From contig NC_090763.1 of the NCBI RefSeq assembly GCF_036898095.1, positions 53,660,968 to 53,724,967 of the forward strand: a stretch of 64,000 nt of DNA, written 5' to 3'. How positions within the stretch are numbered: the stretch's first letter is position 1; each line of letters opens with the position of its first letter. The stretch is from Palaemon carinicauda (lineage: Eukaryota; Arthropoda; Malacostraca; Decapoda; Palaemonidae). The translations under genes were made by a program, and so were the position numbers. Of this stretch, positions 1 through 9,487 are shown one piece after another. A model generated the notes under the pieces. The model saw only the letters and a list, made by a program, of their open reading frames with translations. It searched no databases and was not told the DNA's origin.

Positions 1-159
1 TATGAAGTATTACTCCAGAGCTAACATCATGTGTATATTTCTGTATGTGGTTAGAACACCCATGATGTGATGGAGGGAGTAGATGAATGAATAAAAAAAC
101 ATTACAAATTTCAGCCATAACACTCGGGTGGTCGTTGTACACGACCTTCCATTGTTGAG

Positions 160-250
160 GGATTCTCAACAGAGAGAGTGATGCAAGACTTCTCTCTTCT
201 TTCTTCTATTGATGACTGTCCTCTGGTAACACTGCAGGTCCAATTATATT
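160..250 (+). CDS. Candidate internal exon of an unrecognised plus-strand gene
   Basis: One frame is open from about 121 to 250 and reads like ordinary protein (core MQDFSLLSSIDDCPLVTLQ at 181-237). A good acceptor (tttcag) lies at 109-114 but leads into a stop in this frame, so the true 5' edge is uncertain; an AG at 158-159 is a weaker option. Two donors are possible: a strong one at 251 (gtaagt), which leaves phase 1, and a weak CAG/GT at 236/237, which leaves phase 0 and is the only one that joins the exon at 512 in frame. No family was recognised. Confidence 0.3.
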
Positions 251-511
251 GTAAGTAAAATGAGATTTTATATTTTATGAACATGCTTTGATAGTCACAA
301 TTTTAACCTACTTTTTATGTTATATTTTTTTAACATTTATGAAAGAAAAGAAAATTTAAGATGTGTATTGTTATGCTTTTGTATTGCAATTTATTTAATA
401 AGACATTTTTCAAACAGAAATCCTTTGTCATTTCACAAAGTTATTGTTCTTGACTTTATTATTGATACAATATTTATTAAGGAAAGTGTGCATGATTAAT
501 TAGAATTACAG

Positions 512-603
512 GTACCAAAGACCACCGTTAATAGGTTGGTAAAAGAAGCCCCAGAGGACAGATTTAAAAAAAGAAAAGAACTGTGTCAGTTGTTGATTTC
601 AAG
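512..603 (+). CDS. Probable internal exon, unrecognised plus-strand gene
   Basis: Acceptor attacag ends at 511 and donor gttagt starts at 604. Only the first frame is open through the 92 bases; it encodes about 30 residues beginning VPKTTVNRLVKEAPEDRFKK, basic and probably helical. The exon ends in phase 2 after TCA-AG. The next in-phase piece is the 10-base microexon at 9478, so DIRS element A (669-8291) would lie inside the intron between them. I do not recognise the protein. Confidence 0.45.
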
Positions 604-683
604 GTTAGTGTTCTCCCACTCAAATAGGTTATAGTTTTTCTTTGAATTTATCTCTGACAATATGAAATATTTTTCAATATTAA

Positions 684-843
684 ACTTACCCGATAATCAT
701 GTAGCTGTCAACTCCGTTGCCCGACAGAATTCTACGGGAGGGATACGCCAGCTATCACTATACTAGAAGGGGGTGTACTCACCAGCGCCACCTGTGGCCA
801 GGTACTGCAGTACTTCTTGTTGACACCACCTCACTTTTTCCTC
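684..843 (+). repeat. Left inverted terminal repeat of DIRS copy A
   Basis: Begins ACTTACCCGATAATCATG and matches 8096-8255 in reverse complement over 160 of 160 bases by eye. The outermost bases 669-683 differ from the other end, as expected for DIRS elements, whose unequal outer ends are stored in the ICR. Confidence 0.95.
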
Positions 844-1053
844 TGTCGTGCTTCCGGCAAGACATTCTGGGATACGCTTATGATTTTGGAGTTCTGTTCA
901 CGGTTTTTGGTGAAGTATTTCTCTAAGATTTCAGCTGTCGCTATACTGGAAACTTTTCTAATTAGCTTAGATAGCTTTTATTTAGTTTTGATTAATGGTT
1001 AACGATCTTTTTGCTTGATTTGGAATCCCCCTTGACTAACTCTTTGATTCAAG

Positions 1054-3762
1054 ATGTCTGACCTTTCACAAGCCCCACCCCATAGACGATGTAGGTCTTG
1101 TAATAGGCGTGTTCCGAAGGCCTCGGTTGATCCTCACACCGCTTGTTCTGACTGTAGGGAAAGACCCTGTCAGTTGGAAGATCGATGTGAGGAATGCGCC
1201 GGACTTTCGGAACTTGAATTTGTTCGATTCCTGAAATATTCAACCAAGTTAGAGAGAGAGAGAGTTAGGAGGAGTTCTTCTCGCTCTTCACTTTTTTCCT
1301 CACCTCATGATCCTCAACCTTTTCCTCCCCCTGTAGTGGCTACCCCCGAACCTACTATTTGTACTCGACCTGATATGTCCGATGTTTTGCGTGCCATTCA
1401 GGCTTTAGGTGACAAAGTGGAATCGGTGGTTAGTGACCATAAGTCTCTTATGGCAGATGTCAAAGAACTTAAGGTCAAAAGTGCAGTGGGAGGTGATAGT
1501 GCCAGTGCTGTGACAAGTGCTAGTGTCAGTGCGGTGCCAAGTGCTAGTGTCAGTGTCAGTGTGGTGCGTGAGGGTACTTCTGTGCGTGCCAGTCGTCCTC
1601 CCAGTCCGGGACCTCTTGCAAGCTCCCAAGCCCAGGGGAGAAGCAATGTCGAAGGGCAAAAGGGTTCGGCAGGCCTTGATCGGCGCACAGAAGTATCCTC
1701 GGTGGTTGCGGGCGTGTCTTACAGAGACCGTCACTCCCACCCGCAGACGATTGAGCCCGTCTTTTACTCGTCTGCTGAAGAAATGTCAGGGAGAAAACGC
1801 TGGACTCAGGTCTCAAGACCTCTCAAACGCAAAGTCCAGACCTCAAGAGCTCTACAACCTGGTTGCAGTCATTGGATTAGCTCTGACTCTCCGCAGTCAT
1901 CAGGTGACTGCACACCTCCTAAGAGGGGTAAGGTGATGCCGCAACAGACCTCATCTTCTGTTAAGGCTTTGCCTCAGCAGACCTTAGCGTCTGTCGACCC
2001 CAAGTTGACTTTGCTGCAGTCCATGCAGTCACAGCTTGCGGTCTTAATGCGTGAGTGTCAGGCTGAGAAGGTTACACCTCCTCCTGCGATCGCTCCGCCT
2101 AACCGCAGTCCAGTCTGCCAGGCGTACGAAGTTGAGGCTCCTCAGGATACCTTACCGCGTACTGAGTTGCCAGTTACCAGCGGTGTGCAGCAACCTCCGC
2201 CTTCCTTAAGGCAACCTCAGCAATGGGAGCAGGAAGCTTATGCCTTACTTCCTCCGCTTCCGCCTGCGGTTCCACCAGCGAGGCAACAATCTCTTGAGGT
2301 ACAACAACCTCTTCCATCCATGAGGCAGCCACCTCAGCACTCGCTGCAGCGACCTCAACCCTCCTCAAGGCGAGAGCCTCAACACCTTAGGCTAGCACCT
2401 CAGGAACCTCAACTCGCGAGACAAGAACTGCGTTCTGCGCAGCCGCTACCTCAACTCTCGCAGCTCACACCTCAGGAACCTCAACTCGTTCCTCAGGAAC
2501 CTGCTACTGCGCATCCGCAACCCTTACAGCAAGTGCAACTCTTGAGACAAGAAACTCATGCCAGGAGTCAGCCACCTCAACCCATGCGCCTACCTTCCTC
2601 TTCTCTTCTTGAACAGTCTTTGCAGCCTGAACCTCAGGTTTTAACTCAGCAACAGAGACTTGAGGATGAAACCACAAGCGTTTATGCACCCGCTTGTTCA
2701 GATTCTGCTGTTCAGCATACCACTGTTACATTACCTCTCACTTCGCTACACTCTGGTGATGAGGTTTCTGAGGAGGAAGCTGCGCACCTGGATCCCTCAT
2801 CAGACGTGGAAGAAACCAAGTCTTCTCCTCTACCCATTGACTTTCGTAAGGTCCTGGCTCTTTTCAGAGAGGTATACCCGGACCATTTTGTTTCTGCTAC
2901 CCCCCGCTCTCCTCCATCTGAGTTTTCGCTGGGCATGCAGCCTGTTAAGTCAACGTATACTAAGCTCGTCTTTGCTAGGTCCTCTAAGAGAGCTTTAAGA
3001 ATATTAGGGGAGTGGTTGCAGTCTAAACAGCAACTAGGGAAGACTTCCTTTATGTTCCCACCTACTAAGCTCACTTCTAAAGCGGGCGTATGGTATGCCA
3101 CAGGAGAGGAACCAGGCTTGGGAGTCCCTGCCTCTGCCCAGGCTGACTTCTCAAGTTTGGTCGACTCTCCTCGTAGAACAGCAATGAGGCGCTCTAAGGT
3201 TTGCTGGACCTTCTCCGATTTAGACCACTTCCTAAAGGGTGTATTTCGTGCCTTTGAGATGTTCAATTTTCTAGACTGGTGCCTGGGGGCCCTTAGCAAG
3301 AAGACCTCCCCTGCGGACAAGGACTCGGCCATGCTTTTAATGTCCTGCATGGATAAAGCAATTAGGGATGGATCTGGCGAGCTTGCTTCAATGTTTGTGT
3401 CAGGAGTTCTTAAGAAAAGGGAGCAACTTTGCACCTTTCTTTCTTCCAGCATCACACCTTGTCAAAGGTCTCAACTCCTTTTCGCTCCGCTTTCTAAGTT
3501 CTTGTTTCCCGAAGAGCTTATCAAGGACTTGTCTGCGGCCCTGATTCAGAAGGACACTCATGATCTTGTGGCCTCTTCAGCTCGTAAGACTAAGGTTGCT
3601 CCCTCAGTTCCCAGGACTTACCGCACCCCAGTGGCTGATACTCCTGCTACAAGGTTTATTCCGCCCTTTCGTGGTAGAGCCCCCAGCCGAGGAAGCTCCC
3701 GTCCAGACTCTTCCAGGAGCAAGTCTAGGAAAGGTCCCAAGACTTCAAAAGGCAAACACTGA
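1054..3762 (+). CDS. gag: Gag-like ORF1 protein of DIRS copy A
   Basis: 902 residues. In DIRS elements ORF1 is taken to be the nucleic-acid-binding, particle-forming protein. The N-terminus (residues 10-55) is a Cys/His-rich cluster with C-x2-C pairs (CRSCNRR, CSDCRERPC, CEECAG) that looks like a zinc-binding module. Residues 340-560 are a low-complexity Pro/Gln-rich linker. From about 605 a folded part begins (IDFRKVLALF) that contains an LGEWLQSKQQLGK helix and a FLDWCLGAL segment. The C-terminus is basic with RGRAPSRG, SRSKSRKG and a final Lys/Ser-rich tail. Its 3' end overlaps the RT frame by about 200 bases, so RT expression would need an internal start or frameshift. The start at 1054 follows a 200-base leader and matches the start of copy E (MADPSQ versus MSDLSQ). 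The frame is intact. Confidence 0.85.
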   Translation: MSDLSQAPPHRRCRSCNRRVPKASVDPHTACSDCRERPCQLEDRCEECAGLSELEFVRFLKYSTKLERERVRRSSSRSSLFSSPHDPQPFPPPVVATPEPTICTRPDMSDVLRAIQALGDKVESVVSDHKSLMADVKELKVKSAVGGDSASAVTSASVSAVPSASVSVSVVREGTSVRASRPPSPGPLASSQAQGRSNVEGQKGSAGLDRRTEVSSVVAGVSYRDRHSHPQTIEPVFYSSAEEMSGRKRWTQVSRPLKRKVQTSRALQPGCSHWISSDSPQSSGDCTPPKRGKVMPQQTSSSVKALPQQTLASVDPKLTLLQSMQSQLAVLMRECQAEKVTPPPAIAPPNRSPVCQAYEVEAPQDTLPRTELPVTSGVQQPPPSLRQPQQWEQEAYALLPPLPPAVPPARQQSLEVQQPLPSMRQPPQHSLQRPQPSSRREPQHLRLAPQEPQLARQELRSAQPLPQLSQLTPQEPQLVPQEPATAHPQPLQQVQLLRQETHARSQPPQPMRLPSSSLLEQSLQPEPQVLTQQQRLEDETTSVYAPACSDSAVQHTTVTLPLTSLHSGDEVSEEEAAHLDPSSDVEETKSSPLPIDFRKVLALFREVYPDHFVSATPRSPPSEFSLGMQPVKSTYTKLVFARSSKRALRILGEWLQSKQQLGKTSFMFPPTKLTSKAGVWYATGEEPGLGVPASAQADFSSLVDSPRRTAMRRSKVCWTFSDLDHFLKGVFRAFEMFNFLDWCLGALSKKTSPADKDSAMLLMSCMDKAIRDGSGELASMFVSGVLKKREQLCTFLSSSITPCQRSQLLFAPLSKFLFPEELIKDLSAALIQKDTHDLVASSARKTKVAPSVPRTYRTPVADTPATRFIPPFRGRAPSRGSSRPDSSRSKSRKGPKTSKGKH

Positions 3763-5260
3763 CTCTCCTCCTCTCCAGACAGCAGTAGGAGCCAGACTCA
3801 AGATCTTCTGGCAAGCTTGGGAAAGGAGAGGTGCAGACGCCCAGTCTGTCAGGTGGCTGAGGGAGGGTTACAGGATACCATTCTGCCGCAAACCCCCTCT
3901 GACCACTTCTCCCATCAACCTCTCTCCCAACTACAAGGAAAAGGACAAGAGGCTAGCGTTGCACCAGGAGGTGTCGCTCCTTTTACAGAAGAAGGCAGTG
4001 GTTATAGTCCGGGACCATCAATCCCCGGGCTTCTACAACCGTCTCTTTCTGGTGGCCAAGAAGACAGGAGGTTGGAGACCGGTGCTGGACGTCAGCGCGC
4101 TCAATGCTTATGTCACCAAGCAGACGTTCACTATGGAGACGACGAAGTCGGTCCTAGCAGCGGTCAGGCAGGAGGACTGGATGGTCTCGTTGGATCTGAA
4201 AGACGCTTACTTTCACGTTCCTATTCATCCAGACTCCCAACCTTTCCTGAGATTCGTTTTTGGAAAGGTTGTGTACCAATTCCAAGCCCTGTGTTTTGGC
4301 CTAAGCACAGCTCCTATGGTGTTTACGCATCTGATGAGGAATGTTGCAAAATTCCTCCACTTATCGGACATCAGAGCCTCCCTTTATTTAGACGACTGGC
4401 TGTTGAGAGCCTCCACGAGTCGTCGCTGTCTGGAGAGTCTCAACTGGACTTTGGACTTGATCAAGGAACTGGGTCTGTTAGTCAACTTAGAAAAGTCCCA
4501 GCTCATTCCCTCCCAATCCATTGTTTACCTGGGAATGGAGATTCGGAGTCAGGATTTTCGGGCTTTTCCATCGGCCCCAAGGATAAGCCAAGCCCTAGAT
4601 TGCATCCTGAGCATGCTGAAGAGGAGCAGTTGCTCGGTGAGACAGTGGATGAGTCTCACAGGGACCCTGTCATCGTTAGCCCTGTTCGTCGAGTTAGGGA
4701 GACTCCACCTCCGCCCTCTCCAATTCCATCTAGCAGCTCATTGGGACAAGGATTTGACGCTCGAAGCAGTCTCTATCCCGGTCACCAAAGAGATGAAGAC
4801 CACTCTCTTGTGGTGGAAGACCAACCTCCTTCTCAAGGAGGGCCTACCGTTAGCGATTCAGACCCCCAATCTTCATCTCTTCTCGGATGCATCAGACTCG
4901 GGCTGGGGCGCGACCTTGAACGGACAGGAATGCTCGGGAACGTGGAACAAGGAACAGGAAACGCTCCACATCAACTGCAAGGAGCTACTGGCAGTTCATA
5001 TGGCCCTATTGAACTTCAAGTCCCTCCTGCTAGGCAAGGTGGTGGAGGTGAACTCCGACAACACCACAGCCTTGGCTTACATCTCCAAGCAGGGAGGGAC
5101 CCATTCGAGGAACCTGTACGAGATAGCAAGGGACCTCCTCATTTGGTCAAGAAGTCTAAACTTCACCCTAGTAACGAGGTTCATTCAGGGCAACATGAAC
5201 GTCTCAGCAGATCGCCTAAGCAGAAAAGATCAGGTCATCGCCAGAACCATGCTGTTCTAA
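3560..5260 (+). CDS. Reverse transcriptase-RNase H of DIRS copy A, truncated before the MT domain
   Basis: 566 residues. RT motifs are visible in order: GGWRPVLDVSALN near residue 168, SLDLKDAYFHVPIHP near 210, CFGLSTAPMVF near 245, catalytic YLDD at 276-279, and a YLGMEI segment. RNase H follows: SDASDSGWGA, then KELLAVHMAL and NSDNTTALAYI supplying acidic residues. In copy E the same frame continues into the MT-like domain, giving 747 residues; here it stops about 19 bases into a foreign insert. No start near 3560 is certain because the frame opens inside gag. RT and RNase H motifs look intact; the missing C-terminus makes the copy doubtful as an autonomous element. Confidence 0.9.
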   Translation: MILWPLQLVRLRLLPQFPGLTAPQWLILLLQGLFRPFVVEPPAEEAPVQTLPGASLGKVPRLQKANTDSPPLQTAVGARLKIFWQAWERRGADAQSVRWLREGYRIPFCRKPPLTTSPINLSPNYKEKDKRLALHQEVSLLLQKKAVVIVRDHQSPGFYNRLFLVAKKTGGWRPVLDVSALNAYVTKQTFTMETTKSVLAAVRQEDWMVSLDLKDAYFHVPIHPDSQPFLRFVFGKVVYQFQALCFGLSTAPMVFTHLMRNVAKFLHLSDIRASLYLDDWLLRASTSRRCLESLNWTLDLIKELGLLVNLEKSQLIPSQSIVYLGMEIRSQDFRAFPSAPRISQALDCILSMLKRSSCSVRQWMSLTGTLSSLALFVELGRLHLRPLQFHLAAHWDKDLTLEAVSIPVTKEMKTTLLWWKTNLLLKEGLPLAIQTPNLHLFSDASDSGWGATLNGQECSGTWNKEQETLHINCKELLAVHMALLNFKSLLLGKVVEVNSDNTTALAYISKQGGTHSRNLYEIARDLLIWSRSLNFTLVTRFIQGNMNVSADRLSRKDQVIARTMLF

Positions 5261-6092
5261 GGAATAGCATCAACCCCGTCAGGGCTCATGGTAGGGTCAA
5301 GTGTTGCCTTACCCACTTCTTTCAGTTAAAGGAGTTTTCTCCCAGGGAAGAATCCTTACACAGGGTATCGCATCTCATCTTTTTCTCCAGAAGTCAAGAT
5401 CCCAGCATCAACAAACTCCTACGCGAAATGATCCGCAAGGAGCTGTCCCTTTGGGCTGATGTCCACACTGTTGGAGAAGTTGGGATAAGGGGTAAGACCA
5501 CAGGTCTTCACTTGCCATTTATGTTATGAACTCTTAAGAGATGGTAAAGAGTTCACAGATTCTTTATCTATCATAAAGCCCTTACCACTATGATAATGGG
5601 TAGGACTCGTACCAGAACAAAAACAATCCAAGGAACTTCCTCAAAGAGAAGGATACAGAGACAAAACAAACACTTAAATTATTTATTACAATTGATAACT
5701 TAAAATTACAAAGAAATCCCTTGAAAACTGAACTTTAGGGAAGAAAAACAAACTGGTTATTACAATTCCTCAGACACATTCACCTAGCTAACTAGCATAC
5801 TAAAGTAAAAGAAAAAGTTACTAGGTAGAGATAGAAACCACAGATGCCCGGGTCGTTGTGATAGAAGGAGACAAAGTAAGAAAATATCCTTAAACCTAAT
5901 TGAATAACACAGTTAAATGGCAATAAACATACATTGTGAAAACCGAAAAATAAATGTCACCCAGCAAATATCAATTAACTCTTCTACAAATACCATTCCC
6001 TCAACAACACGTCACATAGTTTTATCTCCAACTGTAAATGTCAGCAATACCACCAAGTAGGAGACACTCAACATACGTCGTCTATGGGCTGG
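5242..6092. other. Foreign insert of about 850 bp inside DIRS copy A
   Basis: Alignment by eye with copies C, D and E shows that the native sequence runs CAGGTCATC... directly to TGGACCCTTCAC. In copy A these two pieces are separated by AT-rich, mostly non-coding DNA with no DIRS similarity. The insert carries a stop codon that ends the RT frame at 5260. I found no clear terminal repeats or target duplication, so its class is unknown; its only long frame (to 5529) is a run-on of the YR frame. Confidence 0.7.
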
Positions 6093-7565
6093 ATGGACCC
6101 TTCACAAGAGCGTGTGCAACAGAATTTGGACCTTGTGGGGTCAGCCTACAATAGATCTGTTTGCCACCTCCATGACCAAGAGGCTTCCTTTGTACTGTTC
6201 CCCAGTTCCAGACCCAGCAGCAGTTCATGTGGATGCTTTTCTGCTGAATTGGTCCCATCTCGACCTTTACGCATTCCCTCCGTTCAAGATCATCAACAGA
6301 GTCATTCAGAAGTTCATCTCGCACGAAGGGACACGGCTGACGCTGGTTGCTCCCCTTTGGCCTGCAAGAGAATGGTTCACAGAGGTACTACAATGGCTGG
6401 TCGACGTCCCCAGGACTCTCCCTCTAAGAGTGGACCTTCTACGTCAACCTCACGTAGACAAGTTGCACCCAAACCTCCACGCTCTTCGGCTGACTGCCTT
6501 CAGACTGTCGAAAGATTCGCTAGAGCTAGAGGCTTTTCGAAGGAGGCAGCCAGTGCGATTGCCAGAGCAAGGAGGGTATCCACTCGTAGAGTCTACCAAT
6601 CCAAGTGGGAAGTCTTCCGGAGCTGGTGTAGAGCCAATGCAGTTTCATCTACCAATACCTCTGTAACCCAAATAGCTGACTTCCTATTACATCTAAGGAA
6701 TGAGAGATCCCTTTCGGCTCCTACGATTAAAGGGTACAGAAGTATGTTGGCTTCAGTTCTCCGCCACAGAGGTTTGGACCTTTCTTCCAACAAGGACCTT
6801 CAAGACATCCTTAAGTCTTTTGAGACTTCTAAAGAACGTCGTTTACCCACTCCAGGCTGGAATCTAGACGTAGTCTTAAGGTTCCTTATGTCGCCTAGGT
6901 TCGAACCTCTCCAGTCAGCTTCCTTCAAGGACCTTACCCTCAAGACTCTTTTCCTCGTCTGCCTTGCGACAGCTAAAAGAGTCAGTGAGGTTCATGCCTT
7001 CAGCAAGAACATTGGGTTCACATCCGAATCTGCAACATGTTCTTTACAGCTCGGATTTTTAGCTAAGAATGAACTTCCTTCACGTCCTTGGCCTAGATCG
7101 TTTGAAATTCCTAGCCTTTCCAACATGGTAGGTAACGAGCTAGAAAGAGTTCTTTGCCCTGTCAGAGCTCTGAAATATTATCTTAATAGGTCAAAACCTA
7201 TACGAGGACAGTCAGAAGCCTTATGGTGTGCAATCAAGAAACCTTCGATGCCCATGTCCAAAAACGGAGTTTCGTATTATATAAGGCTTCTGATTAGAGA
7301 AGCCCATTCTCACATGAAGGAGGAAGACCTTGCTTTGCTGAAGGTAAGGACCCACGAAGTGAGAGCCGTAGCCACTTCGATGGCCTTTAATAAGAACCGT
7401 TCTCTGCAGAGCATAATGGATGCAACTTATTGGAGGAGCAAGTCAGTGTTTGCATCATTTTATCTTAAAGATGTCCAGTCTCTTTACGAGAACTGCTACA
7501 CCCTGGGACCATTCGTAGCAGCGAGTGCAGTAGTAGGTGAGGGCTCAGCCACTACATTCACTTAA
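6084..7565 (+). CDS. Tyrosine recombinase (YR) of DIRS copy A
   Basis: 493 residues as an isolated frame; in copy E the same frame is open for 882 codons and runs under RT, so the N-terminal part here may be run-on sequence. The recombinase begins near residue 140 (RARGFSKEAASAIARARR), with a core-binding-like domain (STRRVYQSKWEVFRSWC, SAPTIKGYRSMLA) and a catalytic domain. The catalytic set can be seen: Arg299 (AKRVSE), His424-x-x-Arg427 (HEVR), Trp450 and nucleophile Tyr460 (SFYLKD). It would integrate a double-stranded circular intermediate by site-specific strand exchange, without target duplication. The frame is intact to the stop at 7565. Confidence 0.9.
   Translation: MGWMDPSQERVQQNLDLVGSAYNRSVCHLHDQEASFVLFPSSRPSSSSCGCFSAELVPSRPLRIPSVQDHQQSHSEVHLARRDTADAGCSPLACKRMVHRGTTMAGRRPQDSPSKSGPSTSTSRRQVAPKPPRSSADCLQTVERFARARGFSKEAASAIARARRVSTRRVYQSKWEVFRSWCRANAVSSTNTSVTQIADFLLHLRNERSLSAPTIKGYRSMLASVLRHRGLDLSSNKDLQDILKSFETSKERRLPTPGWNLDVVLRFLMSPRFEPLQSASFKDLTLKTLFLVCLATAKRVSEVHAFSKNIGFTSESATCSLQLGFLAKNELPSRPWPRSFEIPSLSNMVGNELERVLCPVRALKYYLNRSKPIRGQSEALWCAIKKPSMPMSKNGVSYYIRLLIREAHSHMKEEDLALLKVRTHEVRAVATSMAFNKNRSLQSIMDATYWRSKSVFASFYLKDVQSLYENCYTLGPFVAASAVVGEGSATTFT
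6094..6666 (+). pseudogene. Methyltransferase-like (MT) domain of DIRS copy A, detached from RT
   Basis: This frame continues RT-RNase H in copy E but is separated here by the insert ending at 6092. Recognisable pieces are WGQPTIDLFAT, CSPVPDP, DAFLLNW, YAFPPF and LVAPLWPAREWF. Their order matches the phage-type adenine methyltransferase domain reported in DIRS elements (known family pattern: a D-x-F-A-T block, an N-P-P-Y-like catalytic block, then P-x-W-x-x-x-W-F). The catalytic N-P-P-Y is replaced by F-P-P-F, so activity is uncertain. The first internal Met is at 6112. The YR frame overlaps it entirely. Confidence 0.65.
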
Positions 7566-7960
7566 TCCCATAACCTTTTTAACCTTTCTCTTGAATGCTT
7601 TTATTGTTTTTATGGGTTGTTACGGTAGGCTAAGAAGCCTTCCGCATCCTTTTGATTTGGCGGGTGGTCAATTCATTCTTGAGAAGCGCCTGGGTTAGAG
7701 GTTGTGTAGAGGTCCTTTAGTAGGGGTTGCAGCCCTATATACTTTAGCACCTTAGAGTTGATTCAGCCTCCTAAGAGGAACGCTGCGCTCAGTAAGGAAG
7801 ACGAACTTAATAAAGGCAGAGTAACGGTTCAAGTCGACTTCCTTACCAGGTACTTATTATTTCATTGTTATTCTGAAATAACTGATTATATGAAATACGG
7901 GATACTTAGCTATCCTTTAGTCATGTACACTGGTTTTCACCCACCCCCCTGGGTGTGAAT

Positions 7961-8051
7961 CAGCTACATGATTATCGGGTAAGTTTAATATTGAAAAATG
8001 TTATTTTCATTAGTAAAATAAATTTTTGAATATACTTACCCGATAATCATG
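7961..8051 (+). repeat. Internal complementary region (ICR) of DIRS copy A
   Basis: Bases 7961-7999 are the exact reverse complement of the left end 669-707, and 7999-8051 the reverse complement of the right end 8238-8290. The ICR is therefore a stored antisense copy of the two ends joined as in a circle, the template used to complete unequal ends in the accepted DIRS replication model. Confidence 0.92.
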
Positions 8052-8095
8052 ATTTAATTGACCCACCCTTCCTCCCCATAGAGAACCAGTGGACC

Positions 8096-8255
8096 GAGGA
8101 AAAAGTGAGGTGGTGTCAACAAGAAGTACTGCAGTACCTGGCCACAGGTGGCGCTGGTGAGTACACCCCCTTCTAGTATAGTGATAGCTGGCGTATCCCT
8201 CCCGTAGAATTCTGTCGGGCAACGGAGTTGACAGCTACATGATTATCGGGTAAGT
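8096..8255 (-). repeat. Right inverted terminal repeat of DIRS copy A
   Basis: Reverse complement of 684-843 with no difference found by eye. It is followed by a unique outer end (8256-8290) that is stored in the second half of the ICR. Confidence 0.95.
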
Positions 8256-8291
8256 ATATTCAAAAATTTATTTTACTAATGAAAATAACAT

Positions 8292-9477
8292 GTTTCATCA
8301 ATTTTATGGTTTGCAAATGTAACACCACTATTGAATATATTTTATTTATTCATACTTTACTTGGGAAATTGATACAAATGCCTAATAAATAAGATTTGGA
8401 TGGATTTATTATTCAATACTAATTTACTTGCAATTAGTTGCCAAATGTTATGAAATGATGCTCAAGTAGTCCTGTGTTTTTTAATGACTGAGGTTTAAGG
8501 ATAAACTTTTATTTGCTTTATCTTTTATTTTTACAAATATAAATATTGCAGAATAACATTTCATCAATTTTTTTCTTGGTATACGATAGTGTGTTGTGCT
8601 TCCAAAGATTGCATTACAGTAAAATAAACCATATAAAAATGTTTTGCTATTAACAAAATAAAATGGTAATTCAGATTATATTAATATAAACTATGGTAAT
8701 CCATGCTTACAGTATATATTTTCAAAATTCAGCAATTTATTCTGTGATATTCTCAACATTAAAATACAGGTATTCATTCTTATTAAAATCTGCTACTGTA
8801 TTTAACTGAACAAAACTTAAATCAATCCATTGAAAAAATATTTTCCCAAAAGTATGTTTCCAAGTTTCTCACAACCAATGTGCTCATGTGAAAATACAAA
8901 ATTTTACAAAATTTTGATGCTTCATAAATACAAACATCATCAGTTACTTTTTGCTTATACCTTATTACTCTGTTAATATAGCAAAATGGAGCTACAGAAG
9001 TGTTAAAATGGGTCATGAGGTAGCAAAAAAAAAAAAATATATATATGTTTGAAAGGAACAAAACATGGTGCATCTTCTGACATTATTGTGCATCCTAAAT
9101 TTTAGCTATATGTTGATATGACTCCCTCTAGAAAATAGATGAGCTAAATTTTTAATAGTTGGAATGTCTTCTGGAACAGATTTTTAACTGGCAAAAACGT
9201 CTTCTAAATATATCACAAGTTAATTTACTAGCTAGATACAGGTAACACAAGCCTAGGGAGTTGTGTTTAACTTCTCTAGAGAATTTTACTACTCTGTTGA
9301 AGTTTGAGGGGGGGGGGGGGTAAACTTTTAACTACTTATTAACCGATGTATTCCACCGGGATAGTCATGATGAGTTTAACGTAATTTACCCATTTCAGCC
9401 TGTGAACATACGAGAGAAAGAGAGCTCTGAAAGGTAGATACAGTATGCTTGCTTGGAGCAAATATTCTCCTTTACAG
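8292..9477. other. Intronic AT-rich DNA, no gene seen
   Basis: Presumed intron of the plus-strand gene between element A and the microexon. It contains short A, AT and G runs (about 9308-9321 is a G tract). I see no conserved coding segment or transposon end. Confidence 0.5.
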
Positions 9478-9487
9478 TTTAACTAAG
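9478..9487 (+). CDS. Candidate 10-base microexon (TTTAACTAAG)
   Basis: The acceptor ttctcctttacag ends at 9477 and the donor gtaagt begins at 9488, both near consensus. The exon is 10 bases, the length modulo three needed to take the phase-2 end of 512-603 to the phase-0 start of 10248-10290, giving Ser-Leu-Thr-Lys. This is inferred from splice sites and phase only. Confidence 0.45.

Larger units (their letters stand above)
669..8291 (+). mobile_element. DIRS-type YR retrotransposon, copy A (family 1, full length)
   Basis: A 7.6-kb element reading left to right: left ITR, leader, gag (1054-3762), RT-RNase H (3560-5260), foreign insert (about 5242-6092), MT-like domain, tyrosine recombinase (6084-7565), internal complementary region (7961-8051), right ITR. 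There are no long direct repeats, no integrase and no aspartic protease, which excludes Ty3/Copia types; inverted ends plus a YR and an ICR are diagnostic of DIRS elements. The left junction is gaaat/atttttcaat and the right is aaaataaca/tgtttc, with no target-site duplication beyond an AT shared with the circle junction. The ITRs are identical, so insertion is probably recent. It sits in a probable intron of the plus-strand gene, in sense. Confidence 0.93.

Noticed and set aside
115..250. A single clean exon 115-250 bounded by tttcag and gtaagt
   Set aside because: All three frames have stops between 115 and 250, so the splice limits must differ; only the open 3' part is listed.
2712..3455. 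Long minus-strand frame opposite gag of copy A (247 codons)
   Set aside because: Antisense shadow of gag; similar shadows occur opposite gag of E (60238-60969) with no domain similarity.
3817..5529. 570-codon plus frame overlapping RT of copy A as a separate gene
   Set aside because: It is the YR frame running under RT and continues into the foreign insert; no domain is recognisable. Discussed as an overlap, not annotated as a protein.
669..8291. LTR retrotransposon or endogenous retrovirus
   Set aside because: RT and RNase H are present, but the ends are inverted, there is no integrase or protease, and a tyrosine recombinase and ICR are present.
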